A DNA stretch of 11,933 nt from NCBI GenBank assembly GCA_964346395.1, contig CAYFUT010000073.1:1-11933 (forward strand), given 5' to 3'. The notes beneath the pieces were generated by a model. It saw nothing but the letters and a program-made list of their open reading frames with translations, ran no database searches and was not told the DNA's origin. Positions 1 to 7,100 of this stretch are shown one piece after another (position 1 is the stretch's first letter; each line of letters opens with the position of its first letter). The DNA is from CAYFUT01 sp964346395. Its GTDB lineage: Bacteria > Bacillota > Halanaerobiia > Halobacteroidales > Halobacteroidaceae. The position numbers and the translations under genes were made by a program.

Positions 1-1092
1 TTAGCTTAAAATCTCCCTTAAACCAGTCAGAAATTTCTTATTTTCCTGTGGAGTTCCAATTGAAACCCTAATTGCTCGGTCATCCGACCATCTTTCCCCA
101 GAAGCTACCATAACCCCTCTGTGCAGTAACTCCTGCGCAATTTTTTCAGTCGGATAGGAAGTCCGAAAGAAAACAAAGTTAGTCTGCGAAGGTGCCACTT
201 CACATCCCAGCTCCTGTAGTTTTAAAGTTAAATGTTCTCTACTTTTCTCTATCTTATTGACTGCCTCTTTAAAATACCGCCCATTATTCAAAATTCCTTT
301 CGCTCCTGCCAAAGCAGCTCTGTTAACATTAAATGGCTGGCTGATTCGCTTAATTGCCTCTATTACTTCCGGAACTGCCAGAGCATAGCCTAACCGCAGT
401 CCGGCCATCCCGTAGGCTTTAGAAAAAGTCCGCACCGAAACCACATTCTTATTCTCTGCAAGTATATCCGCAATTTCCGGATATTCCACAGTAGTCACAA
501 ATTCATAATAGGCTTCATCTAAAATTACCCAGACCCGCTCCGGTAGTTCAGCTAAAAAATTCTCTAGTTCATCCTTTTGGAGGATTGTCCCCGTCGGATT
601 ATTAGGATTACAAAGCCAAACTACTTTAGTTTTGTCAGTTACCTCAGCTAAAATATTTTCTAAATCTATTCTATTATTAGTTAAAGCTGGTTTGGTTATT
701 ATTCCGCCCAAAGTTTTAGACAGTTCTTCGTAAAGTCCAAAGGTCATTTTGGGAATAATAACTTCGTCTCCTTCCTCAATAAATAACTTACTAAGGGTTT
801 CTAAAATCCCGACTGCTCCGTGCCCAAGGGCAATATTTTCTTTTTCTAACCCTACTTTACCTCCGATTAATCTTTTTACCTCTAGATAATTTTCATCCGG
901 ATAGTGATTTAGACTGGCAAGTTCATTTTCTACAGCCTCTAAACAACTGGGGTAAGGAGCATACGGATTTTCATTGAAACATAGTTTAGCAATTCTTTCT
1001 AGACCAAATTCCCGTTTAATATCTTCTACTGTCTTCCCTTGCTCATAGGTAGAAACATCTTTTACATTACTGCGCACTTTATCTAAAACCAA
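1..1092 (-). CDS. PLP-dependent aminotransferase, HisC-like (fold type I, class I/II)
   Basis: This is a complete 363-residue aminotransferase, close to the usual length of histidinol-phosphate aminotransferases. Visible motifs are FNENPYAPYPS (about 39-49), CNPNNPTGT (161-169), LDEAYYEF (191-198, with D192 expected to bind the PLP pyridine nitrogen), FSKAYG (223-228, with K225 the expected Schiff-base lysine), GLRLGYA (231-237) and IRVSIG with R342, the usual carboxylate-binding arginine. The start is TTG, supported by GGGGAGGG at 1101-1108, 8 nt upstream; no ATG lies nearby. It follows the decarboxylase gene by 15 bp, and its ribosome site begins inside that gene's stop codon, so the two are surely cotranscribed. 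HisC relatives act on many amino acids. No other histidine genes are present, and the partner is a 2-oxoacid decarboxylase. I therefore infer that it makes or removes the 2-oxoacid used next door (possibly from arginine) rather than acting in histidine synthesis. The family is certain and the substrate is not. Confidence 0.93.
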   Translation of the reverse strand: MVLDKVRSNVKDVSTYEQGKTVEDIKREFGLERIAKLCFNENPYAPYPSCLEAVENELASLNHYPDENYLEVKRLIGGKVGLEKENIALGHGAVGILETLSKLFIEEGDEVIIPKMTFGLYEELSKTLGGIITKPALTNNRIDLENILAEVTDKTKVVWLCNPNNPTGTILQKDELENFLAELPERVWVILDEAYYEFVTTVEYPEIADILAENKNVVSVRTFSKAYGMAGLRLGYALAVPEVIEAIKRISQPFNVNRAALAGAKGILNNGRYFKEAVNKIEKSREHLTLKLQELGCEVAPSQTNFVFFRTSYPTEKIAQELLHRGVMVASGERWSDDRAIRVSIGTPQENKKFLTGLREILS

Positions 1093-1100
1093 TTGTTTTT

Positions 1101-1108
1101 CCCTCCCC
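1101..1108 (-). promoter_or_regulatory. Ribosome binding site that fixes a TTG start
   Basis: GGGGAGGG lies 8 nt before the TTG codon at 1090-1092 and directly follows, or overlaps, the TAG stop of the upstream decarboxylase gene. Its strength and spacing support the unusual TTG start and suggest translational coupling between the two genes. Confidence 0.7.
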
Positions 1109-2730
1109 TATTTTACAGCAATCTCAATGATTTCAGGAGTATCTTTCCCCAAAGCTTTCTTCAGGCTTGTTTCCAGTTCTTTTGGCTTACTAACTCGAGA
1201 GAAAGAAAGATCATAGCTAGCAGCCAGTTGTTTTAAACCGGGATTTTCATGATTCACCGCAATCGTTTCTCCCGGATGGCGTTCCTCTTCATTCTTCCGA
1301 ATCTCTCCAAAACCGCCGTCATTCCAAATAATAATCGGCAGTGAAAGTTCATGCTCCAAAAGCACTCCTAATTCCTGCATGGTGAATTGAAATCCGCCAT
1401 CTCCTGCTAAGGCTACAACTTCTTTCCCCGGAGCTGATAATTTAACCCCTACAGCAGCAGGCAGCGCATAGCCTAAAGTTCCATAGCCTACCGGATGTAA
1501 AAATGTCTGCGGCTGATAAGTAGGATATTCACTGCGGGCTACATAAGCCGGCGAGGTCATATCTGCTACTAATACCCCATCTCTAGAAATGCTATTTCTA
1601 ACTTCATTAATCATTTGCAGAGTAAAATCCAACTCCTCTTCCTCTACTCCTCTATGATTTATTAGTTCTTGTTTGCTGTAAGCCGGCTGGTTAGATTTTT
1701 CGTCTGTTTCACTACTTATATTAGTAAGATCTAGTCTACTATTTATTTCTTTTACTACCTCACGAGCAGTTCCACGCAGAGAAATATCGGCAGGGTAATT
1801 TTTATTAAAATTACTGGGTTCCACATCAATTTGGATTAAGGTTCCGTTTATCTCCAATTCGGTACCTTCTAAATCAGTAGCAGCTAACTGAGTCCCTACC
1901 GCCAACACACAGCTGGCTTCTTTAATTTTATTTCTCACCGAGGGAAACTTTAGACTAGCTCCCAGACATAAAGGATGATCTTCAGCCACCACTCCCTTGC
2001 CGGCAATTGTTTCTACCACCGGCGCTTCCAGTCCTACCGCTAACTTCTTTAGTCCAGCTGCTGCTTCGATACTGCCGCCTCCTGCAATAATTACCGTTTC
2101 TTCTTCAGTAAGCAGATCAGCAGCCGCCTCTAGTTCCGATTCCTGATCTATACCGGTCCAAGGATTACGGCAAAAATCAAAACTTCCAACAAGGGATTTT
2201 TCTTTTACGGGCGCCTGCAATATATCCACCGGAATTTCTACATGCACCGGACCCGGCCGCCCACTAAGAGCTAGCTGATAAGCATCTTCAATAGCTGAAC
2301 TGATATTTTCCTTGCGCTTTACTCTTTTACTTTCTTTAGCCACACTTTCAGCTAAATAAGTAGAATTTTTAAGTTCATGCAAATTTCCCGCCCGGTAGTT
2401 GACAGTGGAAGTAGGTAACTGGGTTGAAATTACAACCATCGGCACTGAATCGGCCATTGCCTGCCCCATAGGGGTGATTATATTTGTTAGCCCCGGTCCG
2501 GAAATAACTAAGCAAATCCCCGGTTGACCAGTATTTCGTGCATACCCATCGGCCATAAATCCTGCTCCCTGTTCATGGCGAGCGGTAATATGTTCTAAAT
2601 CACTGTCAAGTAAGGCATCATAGATATCAAGATTATGAATTCCTGGAATCCCAAATATTACTGCTGGATTCAACTCTTCTAAACTATTGACTACCATTTC
2701 AGCTCCTATTAAATCAGTATCCTTTCCCAT
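1108..2730 (-). CDS. Thiamine-diphosphate-dependent 2-oxoacid decarboxylase, AruI/acetolactate-synthase-like
   Basis: This is a 540-residue enzyme with the three-domain layout of the acetolactate synthase/pyruvate decarboxylase family. The N-terminal Pyr domain has FGIPG (26-30) and RHEQGAGFMADGYAR, with E53 the expected ThDP-activating glutamate. A central domain follows. The C-terminal PP domain has GDGGFQFTMQEL from 443 and the metal site D444 to N470 (WNDGGFGEI). The RHEQGAGFMADGYAR block, the LHEL segment after the Pyr core and WND-G-GEIR recall 5-guanidino-2-oxopentanoate decarboxylase (AruI) more than true acetolactate synthase, and no small regulatory subunit gene is nearby. The frame stays open to a TTG at 2757, but that codon has no ribosome site. 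The ATG at 2728-2730 has AGAGGGGG upstream (about 12 nt spacing) and matches where the family usually begins, so I chose it. A promoter should lie between 2731 and 2800, but only weak boxes are visible (TTTACA at 2791-2796, TAAAAT at 2773-2778, badly spaced). The substrate assignment is inference from remembered motifs. Confidence 0.9.
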   Translation of the reverse strand: MGKDTDLIGAEMVVNSLEELNPAVIFGIPGIHNLDIYDALLDSDLEHITARHEQGAGFMADGYARNTGQPGICLVISGPGLTNIITPMGQAMADSVPMVVISTQLPTSTVNYRAGNLHELKNSTYLAESVAKESKRVKRKENISSAIEDAYQLALSGRPGPVHVEIPVDILQAPVKEKSLVGSFDFCRNPWTGIDQESELEAAADLLTEEETVIIAGGGSIEAAAGLKKLAVGLEAPVVETIAGKGVVAEDHPLCLGASLKFPSVRNKIKEASCVLAVGTQLAATDLEGTELEINGTLIQIDVEPSNFNKNYPADISLRGTAREVVKEINSRLDLTNISSETDEKSNQPAYSKQELINHRGVEEEELDFTLQMINEVRNSISRDGVLVADMTSPAYVARSEYPTYQPQTFLHPVGYGTLGYALPAAVGVKLSAPGKEVVALAGDGGFQFTMQELGVLLEHELSLPIIIWNDGGFGEIRKNEEERHPGETIAVNHENPGLKQLAASYDLSFSRVSKPKELETSLKKALGKDTPEIIEIAVK

Positions 2731-2797
2731 TCTGGATAATAGCCCCCTCTGGTTCAACTTATTCGGAAATTAATTTTACCCTTCTCTTTATGTAAAT

Positions 2798-2827
2798 AAA
2801 ATCAAGGGGGTTGCCCCCCTTGATTTT
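2798..2827 (-). terminator. Rho-independent terminator, probably bidirectional
   Basis: The arms 2798-2810 and 2815-2827 can form an almost perfect stem (core ATCAAGGGGG / CCCCCTTGAT) with a TTGC loop. It lies a few bases past the stop of the substrate-binding protein gene. On the minus strand the stem is followed by TTTTATTT. On the plus strand it is followed by a T-run at 2824-2829, so it could stop transcription both ways. It separates the binding-protein gene from the decarboxylase-aminotransferase operon. Confidence 0.9.
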
Positions 2828-2834
2828 TTCCACT

Positions 2835-3761
2835 TTAATTACTTACGTTATTCTTTAAGACCGTAAAGGCATCTTCTCCATTTTTAGCTTTGACGCCTGT
2901 TAGCCAATCTTTTATTATGTCTAGATTATTTTTTACCCACTTTTCTGCTACTTGTTCAGGTTCTTGATCTTCCCGGCCGATATAATAAATCCACTCATTA
3001 CTCATATCATTATTTACTTTAAATTGAGTTAAAAACTTATAAATTTCTGGCTGCTCATTCTCAAATCCAGATCTAGTTAGAGTATCTACCCACGACTCGG
3101 CGCTAACCCAGACATTCTTCGGATCTTCCAAATACTTAATATCCATCACATAGTTCATCCAGTGCGGTTTCCAGGCTAAAGAAACAATCCAATCTTTATT
3201 CTCGACCGCTCTTTTCATATTAGCCAACATAGCAGTCTGACTGGAATTAACCAGCGTCCAATCTCCTAACCCGTAAATATCATTTTTGATTGCTTCTTTC
3301 ATTTTGTTACTAAATTCCCAGCCTACAGGTCCTACATACATCTTATGATCAAATTTTTCTGCATATTTATCCAGATCAGCAAAGGACTTAACTCCTGCTT
3401 CCCAAACATATTCAGGAACTCCTAAAGTATATAATCCTTCAGTCAGATTCTTCCGAACTACATTAATATCGCCGTCTAATCCTTCGCGCGTCGGCTTATC
3501 AGACGGCATCCAGCTGCCGAGATAAATATCTATGTCTCCTCTAATCATCCCTTGATAAATCATAATGTTTTTTACAGATTTAATCTCTACTTCATAGCCT
3601 ATGTTTTCTAAAATATTTTCCGCTACTGCATTTTTCCCCCAGATGCCGGGCCAATCAGGCTCTCCCAAAACAATAGGTTCACTATTATCTGCTGCAGCAG
3701 GAAGCGTAAAACTACTCAGCAACACTAATAAACTAAGCAACAGTACAATTGATTTCTTCAC
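2835..3761 (-). CDS. Secreted glycine betaine/choline-type ABC transporter substrate-binding protein (OpuAC family)
   Basis: This 308-residue protein starts with a Sec signal peptide: MKK, then a leucine-rich core at residues 5-18, then a probable signal peptidase I site after PAAA (21-24). There is no lipobox cysteine. The mature part reads as an OpuAC/ProX-type periplasmic binding protein. Conserved aromatic positions that usually cage a quaternary amine are visible: W37 and W41 (EPDWPGIW), GDIDIYLGSWMPS with W84, and later AWKPHWMNYVMDIKYLEDP. The ligand could be glycine betaine, choline, carnitine or a proline betaine, and I cannot choose among them. The start is GTG, with GAGGAGG 11 nt upstream (3773-3779). 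No ATPase or permease gene is adjacent. The gene has its own promoter and terminator, so it is an orphan receptor that must work with a transporter encoded elsewhere. A cell without an outer membrane would normally need a lipid anchor for such a protein, so a diderm host is suggested. Confidence 0.93.
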   Translation of the reverse strand: MKKSIVLLLSLLVLLSSFTLPAAADNSEPIVLGEPDWPGIWGKNAVAENILENIGYEVEIKSVKNIMIYQGMIRGDIDIYLGSWMPSDKPTREGLDGDINVVRKNLTEGLYTLGVPEYVWEAGVKSFADLDKYAEKFDHKMYVGPVGWEFSNKMKEAIKNDIYGLGDWTLVNSSQTAMLANMKRAVENKDWIVSLAWKPHWMNYVMDIKYLEDPKNVWVSAESWVDTLTRSGFENEQPEIYKFLTQFKVNNDMSNEWIYYIGREDQEPEQVAEKWVKNNLDIIKDWLTGVKAKNGEDAFTVLKNNVSN

Positions 3762-3889
3762 TTGTTATTTGGCCTCCTCGTGAATTAATGATAGAATATT
3801 TTTTATTTAAACCTTAAAATGGTTTGGTTTATATTTTTTATAATTAATGAATATTTATTTTGTTTTTGCACCTCCTTTCCTCAATGGTC
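3762..3889 (-). promoter_or_regulatory. Long 5' leader with a STAB-SD-like GAAAGGAGG near its 5' end
   Basis: If transcription starts about 7 nt past the -10 box (near 3889), the leader is about 128 nt long. At 3871-3879 it reads GAAAGGAGG, a near-perfect anti-16S match located 10-20 nt from the predicted 5' end. No ATG, GTG or TTG follows at a usable distance. Established knowledge: in B. thuringiensis cry3A, the same nonamer near the 5' end of a long leader binds ribosomes and protects the mRNA from decay. The rest of the leader is very AT-rich. It holds only a weak AAACC...GGTTT pairing (around 3809-3830), and I recognise no riboswitch. Confidence 0.5.
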
Positions 3890-3895
3890 AAAATA

Positions 3896-3924
3896 ATAAT
3901 AGCAAACATCCCCTAGAAAATCAA
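3896..3924 (-). promoter_or_regulatory. Sigma-A type promoter for the substrate-binding protein gene
   Basis: The -35 box TTGATT (3919-3924) and the -10 box TATTAT (3896-3901) are separated by exactly 17 nt, in AT-rich DNA. The boxes match the consensus at 4 of 6 and 5 of 6 positions. This is the best promoter match I found in the window. It predicts initiation near 3889. Confidence 0.6.
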
Positions 3925-3926
3925 AT

Positions 3927-3982
3927 CATAAAAACCGATTAAAACAAATTAGCTCATTTATTCTAAAATAATCAGTTTTATG
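3927..3982. repeat. Imperfect inverted repeat just upstream of the -35 box (candidate operator)
   Basis: The arms are CATAAAAACCGATTA (3927-3941) and TAATCAGTTTTATG (3969-3982). They are inverted copies with one extra A and one C/T difference, 27 bases apart. The inner edge of the promoter-side arm is 3 bases from the -35 box. The position fits an activator or repressor site for the solute-binding protein gene. The two arms are about 42 bp centre to centre, or about four helical turns. It is not followed by a T-run and is not expected to be transcribed, so it is not a terminator. Confidence 0.45.
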
Positions 3983-4050
3983 TTTAAATATGTTGTTTAG
4001 TTTGATCTATTAGCACCTCATTCCACTTAAAAATGTGAAATATTAATTAA

Positions 4051-4091
4051 AATAAAAAAAGACCAACCTCCAGGGCAACTGAAAGTTGGCC
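4051..4091 (-). terminator. Rho-independent terminator of the jet operon
   Basis: On the minus strand, GGCCAACTTTCAG (4079-4091) pairs with CTGGAGGTTGGTC (4061-4073) over 13 positions, including several G-T pairs, around a 5-nt TTGCC loop. The U-rich tract TTTTTTTATT follows (4051-4060). It lies about 20 bp past the jetC stop codon, marking the end of the four-gene operon. Confidence 0.9.
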
Positions 4092-4112
4092 GCAAAATAT
4101 ACTGCTAACCTT

Positions 4113-7100
4113 TTATCCCTCTTCTACCTGCGATAGATCATAAAACCCGCTTTCCAATCTATCATGCTTCATTACTTCCTTACCGTAAACAGTCCGCAGC
4201 TGTAAGCTGTAAGCAACCGGGAATCTAAATAGAATATTCTCCTGGCGGTGGGCTGTTAAGCAAAATAGCTGAATTTGATTAGCCTCAGCTATTTCAAATA
4301 CTGTATCCAAAATATGGCCGGAAGAAGCTTTTCCGAACGGATTATCGGCAATTACTGTCTTCCAGACACTACTCCGTCCCTCTAACTGCTGTCGAATATA
4401 ACTAACTAAAATCATAAACATCGTCATATAAATACTGTAACTTTCGCCCCCTGACCAGCGGGCTACTTCGCTCCAGTCAAAATAATCCAGCTGATTCTGC
4501 TCCATTACTTCCCGCGAGCGGGGCTTTAAAACCCGAATGCGGCACTCTTCAATCGGGGCTATAACATTAATTAAATTCTTGATCTTCAGCCGCTCTTCCA
4601 TCTTTTTATCCAGTTCATCATCAGTCAGCCCCTCTTCTTTCAATTCCTGTAAATCATCCAGTACCTGCTGTAGATAATTATAAATCTTTTCTTTCCCCTG
4701 GTCACCGAGTACAGCCTCCCAGTCTATTTTAATCACCTGGAAACTGCGGCCGTAAAGTCTAACCCGGGAACTGCGCGGCAGTTCTACTATGCTTTCATAC
4801 ACAGTTTTGGCCCGCCGAAAAGATAAATTAGTTAAGTGCTCTAAATTGCGTTCATTCTCCTTTAATTCCCGCTGATAATTCTTCTTATACTCCGTAAATG
4901 CTTCCAGCATATTTAAAAACCGGCTTTCTATATAATCGTAATTATAAATCTTACCCTCCTGCATAATCTGTTCTATATTCTTAATAAACTGCCGCACCTG
5001 AGGATTATCGCTGCGGCGCAGGCGAGCCACATAATCTTGAAACTCTTTCTTCACCTGCCGCTTTTGCTGCTCCAAATCTGTTTTTAAGGCAGCAAACTCT
5101 TCTTTCCACTTCCGTAAGGCCTGTTTGGGCTTTAAATCTAGTTCTTTCCACCGCTGTTCTGCTAACGGCTCCACCTCTTCTACTGTTTCCGCCAGCCAAG
5201 AGCCGACTTCATATTCCAAATCTTCAGCTGCCGTTTGATTGGCCTGCTGCCGATCTTCAACCCTGTCAATTTCTGCTGCGATCTGTTCCAAGTCAGTTTC
5301 TGCTTCTGCCAGCTGTTCTTTAATTTCAGCCAATTGAGATTGGTGATTGGCCGGCGAAAAATCCAAATACGGCGCTCGATCAAACTCGGTTTTAACCCTT
5401 TCCTCTAGCGTTTCCCATCTGCCCGCCATCTTCTGGAGGCGCTTATCAGCTTTTGCTACTAACTCCTGCTGTTCGGCCGCTTCTTTCTGCTGCTGGCGGC
5501 AGGCCTCCTGTACTTCTTTTATTTCCTGAGGAGCAACTGCCCGCTGATTTTCTTTCAGCCACTCCCAATCCAAAGTTAACTCTTCAATCCGGCTGCACTT
5601 TTCTTCGTAACTGCTCTGATGAGTACTGATTAATTCCTCTATTTCCCGGCGCTGCCCCTGTTTTTGATTCAACTGTTGATTTAATTCGCGGTATTGATTT
5701 TGCAGTCTACTGTACGGCAGCTCTACTTCTTCTGCTGCTGTTACTTCCTCCAAATCATACTGGCGGTATTCTGCTTGGTGTTCATTTTGCCGGCGGTAAA
5801 GCTCCTGTAAATCCTGCTTGGCCGTCATTATCTGATCAGTTAGTTCCTCTTTAGTTTCCGCTAACTTATTGATCTGTTCTCGAACCGCTGTTAATTTTTC
5901 CTCTACCTCAGTTAGTTGGCCCTGTTTTTTCTGTTTAGCGGCAAATTGATCTTGAAATTGCTCCAGACGATCTACTTGCCGGCGGAGCTGATAAATCTGC
6001 TCCTGCTGGTTTTCAATCCGGGTCCGCTGCTCCTCCAGCGACTGCTTAACAGCCGACTGTTCACTGGCTAGCTCTTTTATCCGCTCAGCAAGCTGTTCCT
6101 GTTCGGCTGCAAACTTCTGAACATTCTGCTGCCATTCTTCAATCTGATCCGCCGAATAGCGATCATAAAAATCAGTAATCCGGCTCCGCAGCTGTAGGAA
6201 AAATTCTTCCCGCTCTATTAACCGGTCTACTTCCTCCTCTTTAGCTGCAATTTCTGCTTCTAAATTATCTTTAAACTGCTCAAAGGATTCCTGAGAGGTG
6301 AAAATTTGATTTGACTGCGGCTGGTAAATAAATAAATCATCCGCTAATCTTTCCTTTGCTCCTTCATCAACCGCAGCTAAGCTCTCTCTAAACAGTAAAA
6401 CCAGAGGAAAATCCGGTTCTAAGTCGCAGTTTTTTAAGACCCGTTGTGCTGCTCCTACCTGACCAGATTCAAGCAGAATAGAATAGGGAAGCAGCGGCTG
6501 CTGGTGGAGATATTCTTCCTTCTTAGCTTCGGCAATATCCTGTTCGGCCAGCCATTGACTGCCCAACACAGTATAAACATTCCGGGCTTCCAGTTTCCGC
6601 TGCACCTTCAACAATAAATTATGGGGCACGTAGTAGTCCCGATCTGCAGCCAGGGCCAACTTCTCCTCCAAGTTCGAAACTTCTGCTTCCCGATTAACCT
6701 TCTCCGCCCGCACTGCCTGCAGTTCTTCGCGGCTGAAAGCAACTACCTGTTCTTTTTCAGCCAGCAAGTTAGTCCAGTACTTGCTTTCCTGCGCCAATAA
6801 AGCAGCAATCTCTTCCCGCTTGTTTTCAAACTCAGTTAGCTTTTCCTGGATATTTTTCTCTTCTGCCTCCAGCTCCGTCTGCCGCTGATTTAACTCCAGC
6901 TTTTCTTCCCGCAGATCTTCCTGCTTTGCTTCTAACTGACTGATTTTTTTCTCCGCCTGCTGCTTCTCCTGTTCAGCTGCCTCTAATTTATCCTGCCAAT
7001 TCGCTGCTACCTCCTGAGGCTTGGTTAAACTATCCAGGTCCAGATCAACCTTCAACTTCTTTCGCGTTTGTTCAAACTCATCCAGCCAGCTCTGGAGACT

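Noticed and set aside
1108..2730. Acetolactate synthase large subunit (IlvB) for branched-chain amino acid synthesis
   Set aside because: No small subunit or other ilv/leu gene is nearby, and the N-terminal RHEQGAGFMADGYAR and LHEL pattern fits the AruI-like decarboxylases better.
2731..2757. TTG at 2757 as the start of the decarboxylase
   Set aside because: There is no ribosome site before it, and the extra nine residues lie outside the usual family start. The ATG at 2728-2730 has GAGGGGG upstream.
2773..2796. Promoter for the decarboxylase operon (TTTACA at 2791-2796 with TAAAAT at 2773-2778)
   Set aside because: The boxes are only 12 nt apart, and other pairings match the consensus poorly. 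A promoter is expected here, but I cannot place it.
3601..3783. Plus-strand 60-codon open frame over the start of the binding-protein gene
   Set aside because: It is antisense to a clear signal peptide and mature N-terminus, with no ribosome site or domain.
3804..3836. AAACC...GGTTT pairing in the leader as a riboswitch or attenuator
   Set aside because: The stem is only 5-6 A/T-rich pairs with no conserved aptamer features and no U-tract terminator after it.
3840..3912. Short 20-codon minus-strand ORF (ATG near 3910) in the binding-protein leader
   Set aside because: The ATG lies inside the predicted promoter spacer, so it would be upstream of the transcript start. Its only ribosome-like sequence abuts the ATG.
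5005..5383. Minus-strand open frames of 64 and 67 codons inside jetC
   Set aside because: They lie entirely within the coiled-coil part of jetC in other frames, have no ribosome site and show unnatural composition. They are shadows of the biased codon use.
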